Below are positions 25,987-34,759 of a DNA stretch of 64,000 nucleotides, piece by piece. The position numbers and the translations under genes are program-made. This DNA comes from Marinobacter profundi. Its GTDB lineage: Bacteria; Pseudomonadota; Gammaproteobacteria; Pseudomonadales; Oleiphilaceae. Every line of letters begins with the position of its first letter. Within the stretch, counting starts at the first letter, position 1. The notes beneath the pieces are model-generated. The model worked only from the letters and a program-made list of their open reading frames with translations. It was not told the origin of the DNA and searched no databases. Location of the stretch: contig NZ_KZ319370.1 in assembly GCF_002744715.1 (NCBI RefSeq), forward strand, positions 248,001 to 312,000. The letters run 5' to 3'.

Positions 25987-26505
25987 TCAGGCCTCGAACG
26001 GCGAGCGCCAGTCGTCGGCACCGGAAGTACCGGCTACGGCGTGCTCCCAGGTAACCTTGCGGTAGGCCAGGGACACTTCCACCAGTTGGGTGAACTCGGC
26101 CTTGGCCGGGTCCTGGCAGTGGGGCATCTTGCAGTCGATGTTGATGATGGTGGCATCTTCGAGGATGGTGGAGAAGAAGTGCTCCTGCTTGCCCTCGACG
26201 GAGGTGCGGTACCACTTCATTTCAACCTTCGGCAGCATCTCGCCCGACGCCAGGGCGTTGTACATCAGCGGGGTGGCCTTGTTCAGTGCTGCGGTGAACC
26301 TGAACGGCTTGTGGACACGCTGGCCGGAGGGCTGGCCGGACTGGGGATCCGTCGGCACGGTAACCACATGGTTGAATTCCTGCACCAGCACTTCGTCTTC
26401 GTGGCCTTCCACATAGATGTTACCCACCGAGTCGGACGTGAACGCGCCGGCGGTGATGTTGCCCTGGGTCTGGCCTTCGATGCTGATATAACAAGGAGTT
26501 GGCAT
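25987..26505 (-). CDS. hcp: Hcp-family type VI secretion tube/effector protein
   Basis: 172 residues. It starts MPTPCYISIEGQTQGNITAG and contains DEVLVQEFNH, HKPFRFTAALNKATPLMYNA and WEHAVAGTSGADDW, all typical of Hcp1. Hcp hexamers form the inner tube of the type VI secretion apparatus and are exported. No other structural T6SS gene is in the window, so this is an orphan copy fed to an apparatus elsewhere. GGAG lies 8 bases before the ATG. A degenerate sigma-54-like site lies upstream, as at many T6SS genes. Confidence 0.92.
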   Translation of the reverse strand: MPTPCYISIEGQTQGNITAGAFTSDSVGNIYVEGHEDEVLVQEFNHVVTVPTDPQSGQPSGQRVHKPFRFTAALNKATPLMYNALASGEMLPKVEMKWYRTSVEGKQEHFFSTILEDATIINIDCKMPHCQDPAKAEFTQLVEVSLAYRKVTWEHAVAGTSGADDWRSPFEA

Positions 26506-26571
26506 TAGTCTGCTCCATGACTGTAAGTTGAATGGTTGTCCCCGGGTGATTCCCTGGACGCCGAGGTTGTA

Positions 26572-26587
26572 AACAAATCCTGTGCCA
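26572..26587 (-). promoter_or_regulatory. Degenerate sigma-54-like site upstream of hcp
   Basis: The minus strand reads TGGCACAGGATTTGTT: a perfect -24 box and TTG at -12, but GT replaces the invariant GC. Spacing is canonical and the site is about 67 bases upstream of the hcp ATG. One mismatch at a key base keeps confidence low. Confidence 0.35.
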
Positions 26588-26733
26588 CCTCAGAAATAGC
26601 TATTTAAAACAATAAGTAATTGGTTATTGCGGGTTGCGAATCCCGGGTCGCAGGCAAGTGCTTGCCCGGCAACGGGCGATGACTTGCCGGCCGGGCCAGT
26701 TCTTGCCTGCACGGACGGCCAGACCCCTGCGGG

Positions 26734-28551
26734 TCAGTCCGCCGCCAGCACGGCCAGCAGCGCCACCAGCAACCCCAGCGACACGGTCTGCCAGAAGGCC
26801 ACGGGATGGCGCTCCATCAGGGGCTGCCGCGGGCGGCTGTGCCAGTCGGTCGGTGGCTGCCTGAGGTCGAACAGCCATTCGGACAATGCGGGGTAGCGCC
26901 GGTGGGGCTCGATGGCAACGGCCCGGGCAATGGCCGGGTCCACCCAGGCCGGAAGGTCCGGGCGGAGCCGGCCGAGCGGTCGATACCGTAACCTCCGTTG
27001 CTGGCCGAGGGTGTGGGCCTTGGGCAGGTCCGCGCCATAGGGCAGCTGGCCGCTCAGCAGCTGATAGGTAAGGACGCCGAGGCCAAACTGGTCGCTCAGC
27101 CAGCCGCCGGGGTCGCCGAGCAGGCATTCCGGAGCGCTGTACAGCGCCGCGCCCTGGGGCCAGTGGGCCTGCTGATCCGGTGCCAGTTCCCGGAGCCCGG
27201 CCACCCGGGTCGCGCCGAAGTCGATCAGGGTAACCGTGCCGTGACCATCCACCAGGATGTTGTCCGGCTTGAGATCACCGTGCACCATCTCCAGCCGGTG
27301 GAAGGCCCGCAGGCCGCGGGCGATCTGGGTGACCAGGTTGCGCACCGATTCCAGGTCGGGGCCCGGGTTGTCCAGCATCCACTGTTTCAGGGTCTTGCCG
27401 GCAACGAATTCGGTGGCGAGGTAACGGTAACTGCGCTGCCGGTCTACCGCATGGGGTCTGACCACATGATCGCTGTTGATCCGACGGGCTACCCATTCCT
27501 CGGCCTGGAACTGCTCCAGGTACTGGCTGTTATCGCGCTGTTCGGTCGACGGGCACTTGATCACCACCTCCCCGCCGGAGGCCTCGTCCACCGCGAGGTA
27601 GACGTGGCTGCGACTGCTGGCGTGAAGCAGGCGCAGGATGCGGTAACCGTCAAAGCGCTGGCCGGGTCGCAATTCCGCTGCGAAGGGCAGCTCCAGCCAG
27701 TGCCGCTGCAGGTCGGCCGGCAGGCGGTGGCGGGGCAGCGCCTCGACGCGGATGAGCTGCAGGGTGAGGTTGTCCGGACTACCTCCGGCGAGGGCAGCCT
27801 CCACCATGGCCCGGGCGGCGGTATCCAGGTCGTCGTGGTGAGCCTGCAGGAGGTTGGCGAAGTCGCTTTCCCGGAGGTAGTCATAGAGGCCGTCGGTGGC
27901 CAGCACGAACAGATCGCCCGGCCGGACCGCGACCTGCTGATACTCCACATCGAGGCCCGGCTCCATGCCCAGGGCCCGAGTCAGGCAGGACTGCTCTGCC
28001 GACAGCGACAACCGGTGATCGGTGGTGAGTTGCTCCAGCCGCTGACCGGCGACGCGGTAGATCCGGGTGTCGCCGACATGGAAGACGTGGGCGGTGGCAG
28101 ATTTCAGGATCAGCGCACTGAACGTGCAGACGTAACCACGGTCAAGGTCGTAACGATAGCGACTCTGCCGGGTCTGCGCGTGCAGCCAGGCATTGGTGGC
28201 CCGCAGCACCCGTCCCGCCGACTGCTGCACAGTCCAGCTGTCCGGCGTGGAATAGTAATCGCTGAGGAAGCCGGCGACCGCGGCCTCGCTGGCGATCTGG
28301 CTGACATTACTGCTGCTGATGCCATCGGCAATCGCAATGGCAATGCCCTTGGTGGTCAACGGGTGGCCGCGGGGGATGCACAGGCCGTGGAAGTCCTGGT
28401 TAAGTGGTTTGCGGCCGGCACTGGAGTACTGGCCGCTGGTAATCCGCAACTCGGCGCGGCGGTCCGGACCGGGCTCACACCCAGGCGCGGGCTTGCCAGT
28501 GGGCGTGGGAGTGGGCATGGGAGTGGGCATGAGAGTGATCCGGTCTGTCAT
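26734..28551 (-). CDS. PP2C phosphatase-Ser/Thr kinase fusion, membrane anchored
   Basis: 605 residues. N-terminal PP2C phosphatase (about 37-270) with metal aspartates D53, D76, D220 (ATDGLYD) and D260 (SPDN), then a protein kinase domain (about 298-560) with Lys332 (VIKCP), HGD at 424-426 replacing HRD, and DFG at 444-446, and a C-terminal membrane helix (about 580-602). Both activities look intact. From memory, a like fusion (PA1782) adjoins nirBD and a nitrate transporter in P. aeruginosa. It lies 38 bases after the FNT channel gene and is probably cotranscribed. The ATG at 28551 has a weak ribosome site; a (MPTP)n stretch follows it. Confidence 0.9.
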   Translation of the reverse strand: MTDRITLMPTPMPTPTPTGKPAPGCEPGPDRRAELRITSGQYSSAGRKPLNQDFHGLCIPRGHPLTTKGIAIAIADGISSSNVSQIASEAAVAGFLSDYYSTPDSWTVQQSAGRVLRATNAWLHAQTRQSRYRYDLDRGYVCTFSALILKSATAHVFHVGDTRIYRVAGQRLEQLTTDHRLSLSAEQSCLTRALGMEPGLDVEYQQVAVRPGDLFVLATDGLYDYLRESDFANLLQAHHDDLDTAARAMVEAALAGGSPDNLTLQLIRVEALPRHRLPADLQRHWLELPFAAELRPGQRFDGYRILRLLHASSRSHVYLAVDEASGGEVVIKCPSTEQRDNSQYLEQFQAEEWVARRINSDHVVRPHAVDRQRSYRYLATEFVAGKTLKQWMLDNPGPDLESVRNLVTQIARGLRAFHRLEMVHGDLKPDNILVDGHGTVTLIDFGATRVAGLRELAPDQQAHWPQGAALYSAPECLLGDPGGWLSDQFGLGVLTYQLLSGQLPYGADLPKAHTLGQQRRLRYRPLGRLRPDLPAWVDPAIARAVAIEPHRRYPALSEWLFDLRQPPTDWHSRPRQPLMERHPVAFWQTVSLGLLVALLAVLAAD

Positions 28552-28589
28552 GGCAATGCCCCGGCCGCAGGCTGGCCGGGGCGCCGGTG

Positions 28590-29444
28590 TCAGCTGCGGC
28601 TGGCCGACAGCGTGGCGCTGCCCATCGCCGGCTGTGCCATATCGCGCCGGGGTGCGGTGCGCACGTGGGTGACGTAAAGGGTGAGACCGGTGAATGCGAG
28701 ACCGCCGACCAGATTGCCCAGGGCCGTGGGAATCTCGTTCCAGATGAAGTAGTCGGCAATGGAGAAGCCGCCGCCCATCAGCATGGCAGACGGAAACAGG
28801 AACATGTTGACCACGGAATGCTCGAAGCCCATGAAAAAGAACAGCATGATCGGCATCCACATGGCGAGGAACTTGCCGCTGACACTGGTGGAGATCATGG
28901 CGCCGACCACGCCCATGGAGACCATCCAGTTGCACAGCATGCCGCGGATAAAGATGGTGAGCCAGCCGGCAAGGCCGTACTCGGCGTAGCCCAGGGTACG
29001 GGCTTCACCGACACTGGCCAGTTTTTCGCCGATGGGACCCGGCTCGGTGTTGAAGCCGTAGGTGAAGATGAACGCCATCAGGAAGGCGACGGTGAGCGCG
29101 CCGGCAAAGTTGCCGAGGAACACCCAGCCCCAGTTGCGGAGGATGGCGCTGACGGTGACGCCCGGGCGTTTGTCGAGCAGGGCCAGCGGGGTCAGCATGA
29201 ACACCCCGGTGAGCAGGTCAAAGCCCATCAGGTAAAGCATGATGAAACCGACCGGGAACAGCAGGGCCCCGATCAGGAACACGCCGGTCTGCACCGCGAC
29301 CGTAATGGCAAATGCCGCCGCCAGTGCCAGGATAGCGCCGGCCATAAACGCCCGTATCAGGGTATCCCGCGTTGACATGTAGATTTTGGATTCGCCGGCA
29401 TCGACCATTTTGGTCGCAAACTCGGATGGCACGATATAAGACAT
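28590..29444 (-). CDS. Formate/nitrite transporter (FNT) family channel
   Basis: 284 residues with six membrane helices. FNT signatures are visible: GFIMLYLMGFDLLTGVFML (omega-loop region), WVFLGNFAGA and LCNWMVSMGV with GFEHSVVNMF. FNT channels move formate, nitrite or hydrosulphide; the nitrate assimilation setting points to nitrite (NirC-like), either uptake or release of excess. AGAGGGG lies 8 bases before the ATG. It has its own sigma-54-like promoter and leader terminator and is followed by the phosphatase-kinase gene. Confidence 0.92.
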   Translation of the reverse strand: MSYIVPSEFATKMVDAGESKIYMSTRDTLIRAFMAGAILALAAAFAITVAVQTGVFLIGALLFPVGFIMLYLMGFDLLTGVFMLTPLALLDKRPGVTVSAILRNWGWVFLGNFAGALTVAFLMAFIFTYGFNTEPGPIGEKLASVGEARTLGYAEYGLAGWLTIFIRGMLCNWMVSMGVVGAMISTSVSGKFLAMWMPIMLFFFMGFEHSVVNMFLFPSAMLMGGGFSIADYFIWNEIPTALGNLVGGLAFTGLTLYVTHVRTAPRRDMAQPAMGSATLSASRS

Positions 29445-29512
29445 AGTATTCCCCTCTGATCCGCTTGATCGTCCGCGGCCCGTCGGAGGGCGCAGCGATC
29501 CGGATTCGCCAC

Positions 29513-29540
29513 AAAAAAACGGCGCTGCCCGTTGCCGTTT
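29513..29540 (-). terminator. Leader terminator (attenuator) of the FNT-kinase operon
   Basis: Arms AAACGGC and GCCGTTT (29517-29523 and 29534-29540) form a 7-bp stem, with a run of T (29513-29519 as A on the plus strand) continuing on the minus-strand transcript. It lies about 70 bases before the FNT start, again within a leader. Confidence 0.7.
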
Positions 29541-29596
29541 ACATCGGAAACAGGAAGACGCCGTCGTCTGAATCAGGTTGTCACTGGAACTTGCAG

Positions 29597-29612
29597 GGGT
29601 CGCTGTTGACCC
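29597..29612 (-). promoter_or_regulatory. 5' leader hexaloop hairpin of the FNT operon, candidate NasR target
   Basis: GGGTC-AACAGC-GACCC folds into a 5-bp stem with an exact 6-base loop, and begins within 2-3 bases of the predicted transcription start. Loop position 1 is A, as in ANTAR targets, but position 4 is A, not G. Confidence 0.5.
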
Positions 29613-29624
29613 TGTTCTGAATCA

Positions 29625-29640
29625 AGCAGACTCTGTGCCA
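29625..29640 (-). promoter_or_regulatory. Sigma-54-type promoter for the FNT channel operon
   Basis: The minus strand reads TGGCACAGAGTCTGCT, with a perfect -24 box, GG-N10-GC spacing and CTGC for TTGC at -12. Predicted start is near 29614, so the leader is about 170 bases. Confidence 0.7.
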
Positions 29641-29791
29641 GCGTTGGTTTTTGTTTAAATTAATTCTAATAATCAGGTGGTTACAGAGAATATGCTGCCG
29701 CCAGTCGGGGTTTGGCCTCCCTGCCCCGGGCTGGCGGTGCCCCGGATCTGTGCGTCGCTTGCACGGTCCTGGTCCGGGCCGGTGTGGGGCT

Positions 29792-30531
<740 letters not shown>

Positions 30532-30535
<4 letters not shown>

Positions 30536-30942
30536 GGCTGGGGCTCCGTCAGCAGGATAACGTCGCGGAAGCCGCCCTGCTCCAGGGTGCGCAGCAGCTC
30601 CTCAAGGTCCGCCATGGTGACACTTCCGGCAGCGGCAATCCGCAAAGTCGGGCTGGCGTCCGGTGATGGCAGTTGCTGCAGCAGCCGGTCCCGGGCCACG
30701 GTTAACCCGGCCACCTTCAGTTCACCACTGGCCAGCAGGACGAGGTCCGCGTCGGGCGGTGCCGGGTCAGAGGCATTCGCGGCAGCGGGCAGTTCCGGCA
30801 GCGGAGTGTCGGCCAGCTGACCGGCAACGATGAAGAACATCAGCAGCAGGAAGACCAGGTTGATCAATGGCAGCAGGGCGTCTTCCACCCGGTCCAGGAG
30901 GGATTTGCCGGAGCTCTGCGGCGGCGGTACCAGCTCAGTCAT
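30532..30942 (-). CDS. ExbD/TolR-family protein (second copy)
   Basis: 136 residues from the ATG at 30942 (GGGAG about 9 bases upstream). A short cytoplasmic N-terminus leads into the single membrane helix (LLPLINLVFLLLMFFIVAGQ) and a periplasmic domain. The usual conserved Asp of ExbD/TolR (PLIDVVF) is replaced by Asn (PLINLVF), which should affect proton coupling. It overlaps both the upstream ExbD and the downstream tonB genes by a few bases. Confidence 0.85.
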
Positions 30943-31339
30943 GCTGCCGGCTCCCGGGATTCTGGCGCTGCCAGTGGGCTGCAATATCCACCTGGTCCAG
31001 TGTGCTCAGGGTGCGGGTGAATACACCGAGGCCGGTGGTGGCGGTGGTGGCCAGGTTGACTTCGGTAACCTGCTTTGCCTGCAGGGCCGCTACCAGCTCA
31101 GCCAGCGGCAGCGTCCGGCCGTCCCAGCTCACCTGCCCATCGGGGCCGACCAGCAGTTGCGGCAGCGGTGTACCGCCGGTCACCGGTGTGCCTGAGGTTC
31201 TGTTGTCCAGTTCAAGCAGGCCGACGGGCAACAGCCGGGAGGTCAGCATAAAGAACACCAGCAGGATAAACACCACGTCGATCAGCGGCGTGATACGGAT
31301 CGGTAACGGCCGCGCAGGCCGGGGCTCAACCAGCTGCAT
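30935..31339 (-). CDS. exbD: ExbD-family biopolymer transport protein
   Basis: 134 residues from the ATG at 31339; a TTG at 31345 is possible. The membrane helix carries the proton-coupling aspartate in ITPLIDVVFILLVFFML, followed by a periplasmic domain. With ExbB it forms the proton-driven motor that energises TonB. The start lies inside the 3' end of exbB (14-base overlap) and the stop overlaps the next ExbD gene, so all four genes are translationally linked. Confidence 0.9.
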   Translation of the reverse strand: MQLVEPRPARPLPIRITPLIDVVFILLVFFMLTSRLLPVGLLELDNRTSGTPVTGGTPLPQLLVGPDGQVSWDGRTLPLAELVAALQAKQVTEVNLATTATTGLGVFTRTLSTLDQVDIAAHWQRQNPGSRQHD

Positions 31340-32111
31340 TGGCAAGGCGGCGGTGGTGTTCGCTGATGACCGTGTGCTGGTCGCGACGGCGGGCTGCCGG
31401 CACTACCCGCGCGTCTTGCTGACGGGCCGGCTCCGGAATGGCTGGTGCGGTGGTGAGCAGGGTGACGAGGGTGCTGTTGATGGTTTTGCTGATCCGCCGC
31501 AGGCGGAACTCGGTCCAGGCGGCAAGGGCCGCGAAGGGAATGGCCACCACCAGGCCGGCGGCGGTGGTGGTCAGTGCTTCGTGGATACCGCCACTGAGCT
31601 GGCTGGCATTGGCGCGGCCCTCACTGGCGGCCATGGCACTGAAGGCATCCATCATGCCCAGCACAGTACCCAGCAGGCCCAGCAACGGCGCCAGGGCGGC
31701 AATCACCTCCAGAATTTTCAGCGGGGCCTCGAAGGGCTCGAGGGCGTGCTGGGCATCGCGGGCCAGCCGCTGCTGGAGTTTTTCGGGATCCTCGCGGCGG
31801 GTTTGAGCGTCAGTGGCAGTAAGGGCCAGTTGTACCATCGGGTTCAGTCGCGCCAGTCGCCCGGTGGAGGTAGCCAGGGCGGCGACATGCGCATCATTGG
31901 GTTCGGCTTGCCAGGTTGCGATGGCGCGACGCAGGCGGCGGGTCATCCGCGGTGCGAAGAGTGCGCCGAACAGCAACAGGTAAAAAAAGGTGGCCAGGCC
32001 GGTGATCGCCAGGGCGAGCAGAACCCACATTACCGGGCCGCCCATGTCGGTCAGTTGCAGGATCAGGCCTTCAAGGCCGGGAGCCGGAGCAGGCGGCAGA
32101 GCGGAAGACAT
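31326..32111 (-). CDS. exbB: ExbB/TolQ-family proton channel protein
   Basis: 261 residues with three membrane helices (about 25-50, 135-160, 180-205). The channel helices carry the family pattern LAPLLGLLGTVLGMMDAF and HEALTTTAAGLVVAIPFAAL. ExbB pentamers enclose ExbD and harvest the proton gradient. GAGGT lies 8 bases before the ATG. First gene of the operon, about 30 bases downstream of a Fur-like box. Confidence 0.92.
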   Translation of the reverse strand: MSSALPPAPAPGLEGLILQLTDMGGPVMWVLLALAITGLATFFYLLLFGALFAPRMTRRLRRAIATWQAEPNDAHVAALATSTGRLARLNPMVQLALTATDAQTRREDPEKLQQRLARDAQHALEPFEAPLKILEVIAALAPLLGLLGTVLGMMDAFSAMAASEGRANASQLSGGIHEALTTTAAGLVVAIPFAALAAWTEFRLRRISKTINSTLVTLLTTAPAIPEPARQQDARVVPAARRRDQHTVISEHHRRLANAAG

Positions 32112-32141
32112 GGCAATACCTCATAAAAATCTGGATCTAAA

Positions 32142-32156
32142 TGATAACGATTAATA
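32142..32156. promoter_or_regulatory. Fur-box-like site upstream of exbB
   Basis: TGATAACGATTAATA matches the 7-1-7 Fur pattern TGATAAT-N-ATTATCA at 11 of 14 positions and lies in an AT-rich stretch just before the exbB start. Iron repression of a TonB system is expected biology. Confidence 0.6.
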
Positions 32157-32285
32157 TTAAAGTTGGGAAGTGGCATCAGTGATTGCGCTCAGGTCTGTTA
32201 AAATACCGGTTGATTCGGGGCGTTTCTGTCGTACCCTCGGAGTGATGAGCCCCCTTCACACAGTGCAGGAGTTGTTCTGACACCC

Positions 32286-33923
32286 ATGTTGCGTCAGTGG
32301 TTTTCCAGCCTGGTCAATCGCGCCGTTGTTTTCGTGCTGACGGTGGTTGTGCTTGTTGCAGTGATCGTGGGTGTGGTGATTCACCTGGCGGACCAGAACC
32401 GTCTGGTTCCGGGTGGCACCTCCACCGCGGAAGTGATGTTCTGGGTGGTGCTTGCGGTCATCCTGTTGCTCGGGCCGCTGGTCTTCCTGGTGTTCCGCCG
32501 CCTGATGGCGCCCATGCGGGATCTGGCCGAGCAGATTGCCGACCGCCATCTCGGGCTTCGCCTGGCGCCGGTCAGGGTCGGTGGCGGACGGGAAATCCGG
32601 CGGGTCGCCGACACCTTCAACCAGATACTGGACGAACGCAATGAGGTGCTGGATTCCCTGGCCGAGCGGGAGGCCTTTTTCCGCTCGTTGTCGCGCAGTG
32701 CGCCGATCGGCATTATCCAGACCGATGTCCTCGGTCGCATCGAGTTCGTCAATCCCGCGTTCGAGCAGATCATGGGGAGTGACCCCCGCAGCCTGATCAA
32801 CAGCTACCTGATCCAGGGTGTCTATGAGGAGGACCGGCCTGGCGCCATCCGTGAATGGCGGGCCGCACTGGCCAGCGGGAAGGTTTTCCGGGGCCAGTTC
32901 CGGGTTCGTCACCGGCCGGACAACGAGCTGCGCTGGGTGGACGTGATGACCGCGCCCATCGAAACCGACGACAAGTCCATCGGTACCATCACCGTAGTGC
33001 GGGACATCACCCACGAACTGGAGGTGGAAAGCCAGCTGCGTGATGAGCAGCAGCGCGCCGATGTGATCCTCGGTGTGCTGCAGGAGGGCGTTCTGATGGT
33101 GGATAACCGGGGCATTATCCGCTACGCCAACCGCGCCGCCTGTACCTTCCTCGGCGCCGGGGTTCGCTGGCAGCAAGGCAACTTCTTCGCGTTGGTTGAA
33201 CTGGCCGCCGAGGGCGAGCCGCTGGCGCGGGAGGAACTGCTGGGTCGAGGTGATATCGACAGTCTCTATGCCGAGCTGCGTAATGGCCGGGGTCAGCAGT
33301 TTGCCGTGGAACTCACGCTGGTGCGGTTGCACCGGGGCGAGGCCAACGAGCGGCTGGTGGTGGTACTGCGGGATGACAGCGAGCGGCGGCGACAGGAACA
33401 GCGTCTGTCCTGGGAAGCCACCCATGACAGCCTGACCGGCCTGCTGAATCGCCGGGCTTTCAGTGCAGCGCTGGTGAAATGGCTGGGCGAAGCGCCAAAC
33501 CTGGTTACTGCGAGCGTGCTGATGCTGATTGACCTGGACCATTTCAAGCCGGTCAACGATGAGGGTGGTCACCTGTTGGGTGATGACCTGTTACGGCGGC
33601 TTGGCCACTTGTTCAGCGCCGCAGTGCGCCAGTCTGACACGGTGGCGCGGATTGGCGGTGACGAATTCGGCATCATCCTGCCGGCCTGCGGCCTGGAGCG
33701 GGCCGCCGCGCTGGCAGAGAAGCTGCGGGCAGAGGTCGAGGCGCTGACCATCGAAAGCGGCGGCCGGGTGTTCGGTGTGACCACCAGCATCGGGCTGACC
33801 GAGTTGTCGGCCGCCGATGCCAGCCCCCGGGAGGCGATGGCCCGTGCCGATGAAGGCTGTTATGCGGCCAAGGCCCGGGGCCGCAACACCGTGGTCACGG
33901 TGCCCGTGCCGCCGGAGCAGTAA
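32286..33923 (+). CDS. HAMP-PAS-PAS-GGDEF membrane diguanylate cyclase
   Basis: 545 residues: two membrane helices (about 12-35 and 50-70), a HAMP-like linker (about 70-125), a PAS domain (about 130-250; APIGIIQTDVLGRIEFVNPA), a second weaker PAS (about 260-375), and a GGDEF domain (about 385-540). The active loop GGDEF is at 457-461 and the I-site RQSD at 448-451, so an active, product-inhibited diguanylate cyclase is predicted. GGAG is about 14 bases from the ATG, rather far. It is divergent from the exbB operon. Confidence 0.92.
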   Translation: MLRQWFSSLVNRAVVFVLTVVVLVAVIVGVVIHLADQNRLVPGGTSTAEVMFWVVLAVILLLGPLVFLVFRRLMAPMRDLAEQIADRHLGLRLAPVRVGGGREIRRVADTFNQILDERNEVLDSLAEREAFFRSLSRSAPIGIIQTDVLGRIEFVNPAFEQIMGSDPRSLINSYLIQGVYEEDRPGAIREWRAALASGKVFRGQFRVRHRPDNELRWVDVMTAPIETDDKSIGTITVVRDITHELEVESQLRDEQQRADVILGVLQEGVLMVDNRGIIRYANRAACTFLGAGVRWQQGNFFALVELAAEGEPLAREELLGRGDIDSLYAELRNGRGQQFAVELTLVRLHRGEANERLVVVLRDDSERRRQEQRLSWEATHDSLTGLLNRRAFSAALVKWLGEAPNLVTASVLMLIDLDHFKPVNDEGGHLLGDDLLRRLGHLFSAAVRQSDTVARIGGDEFGIILPACGLERAAALAEKLRAEVEALTIESGGRVFGVTTSIGLTELSAADASPREAMARADEGCYAAKARGRNTVVTVPVPPEQ

Positions 33924-33961
33924 CCGGCCCCCAGCCCCGGTCCTCACCCTGGCCCCTGGCC

Positions 33962-34729
33962 CTAGCCCCACCAGCCGGCGGCCACGCTGGCCTGCCAGAG
34001 CAGCCGCAGCGCGAGTACCGTCAATAACACGTTGAATATCCCGCTGAACTGGCGATTGCTGATCCGGCGGAGGGCATGCAAGCCCAGCCAGGTGCCGGCA
34101 AAGCCACAGCCGATCATCGCCAGAATAAACGGCAGCCAATCCCGGAACACGAAACCCGCGGCCCCGAACACCAGGGCTTTCGGTGCATGTTGCAAGGTCA
34201 TGGCCGTGGCAAAGGTGGCAACGGTGACGAACCGGTCGGTATGCAACTGTTTGATGAATGCCGCCACCAGCGGACCGGTTGCCCCCACGAACAGGCTGAT
34301 GAAGCTGGTCAGGGCCGAAGCCAGGAAAATGCCCGGCGTCCCAAAGGCTGCGGCCGGCAGGGCCGGACCCCAGCACAGCCAGAGCACGAACAGGCCGATG
34401 GTGAGTTGCCAGACGTGGGGTGGCAGGTCGACCAGCAGCCAGGCGCCGAGGGCCGCCCCGGCGATGACTCCGGGCAGGAAGGCGAGAATGACCCGCCAGT
34501 CGGTGTGACGCCAGGTCAGTACTGCCCGCCCGGTATTGGAACCGAGCTGGACCATGCCGTGGACCGGAATGATCGCCGCCGGAGGCATCCACATGGCCAT
34601 CAGCACCAGCAACAGCACGCCGCCGCCGGCACCGAGGCTGGCGGTTATCATCGAGGTCACGACCGAACTCAGTAGCAGGGTGATGGCGGTGACGGTGGTC
34701 AGGCCATCGGGAATGAGGGTGAGGTCCAA
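33962..34729 (-). CDS. TauE/SafE-family membrane transporter
   Basis: 255 residues, about eight membrane helices, with the two TauE/SafE half-signatures ITASLGAGGGVLLLVLMAMW and SFISLFVGATGPLVAAFI. The family exports sulphite, sulphoacetate or related organic anions. The start is a TTG at 34729 with GGAG 6 bases upstream; no ATG fits the first helix. It is followed by no related gene, so the substrate is open. Confidence 0.85.
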   Translation of the reverse strand: MDLTLIPDGLTTVTAITLLLSSVVTSMITASLGAGGGVLLLVLMAMWMPPAAIIPVHGMVQLGSNTGRAVLTWRHTDWRVILAFLPGVIAGAALGAWLLVDLPPHVWQLTIGLFVLWLCWGPALPAAAFGTPGIFLASALTSFISLFVGATGPLVAAFIKQLHTDRFVTVATFATAMTLQHAPKALVFGAAGFVFRDWLPFILAMIGCGFAGTWLGLHALRRISNRQFSGIFNVLLTVLALRLLWQASVAAGWWG

Positions 34730-34759
34730 GGTTACTCCGGGTCTGTTGGCAAACCGTGG

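Larger units (their letters stand above)
29445..29791. other. Region between FNT operon and tonB
   Basis: 347 bases hold the FNT promoter, hexaloop and attenuator, then an AT-rich patch (29645-29690) and about 100 bases downstream of the tonB stop with no clear terminator. I see no gene. Confidence 0.55.

Noticed and set aside
25844..26215. N-terminal extension of the SprT-like protein
   Set aside because: Open frame only; it overlaps the 3' part of hcp in another frame and its Arg/His/Gly-rich translation is not conserved-looking.
28504..28530. Tandem GTGGGA/GTGGGC repeat as a phase-variable tract
   Set aside because: It encodes the (MPTP)n start of the phosphatase-kinase in 6-base units with few copies, so length changes would not shift frame; it is probably just low complexity.
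26998..28677. Open frame (about 559 codons) antisense to the phosphatase-kinase gene
   Set aside because: Same composition artefact; the minus-strand protein has intact PP2C and kinase motifs.
28552..28935. N-terminal extension of the phosphatase-kinase into the FNT gene
   Set aside because: The extension lies wholly within the FNT coding region and is low-complexity; the ATG at 28551 gives a normal PP2C N-terminus.
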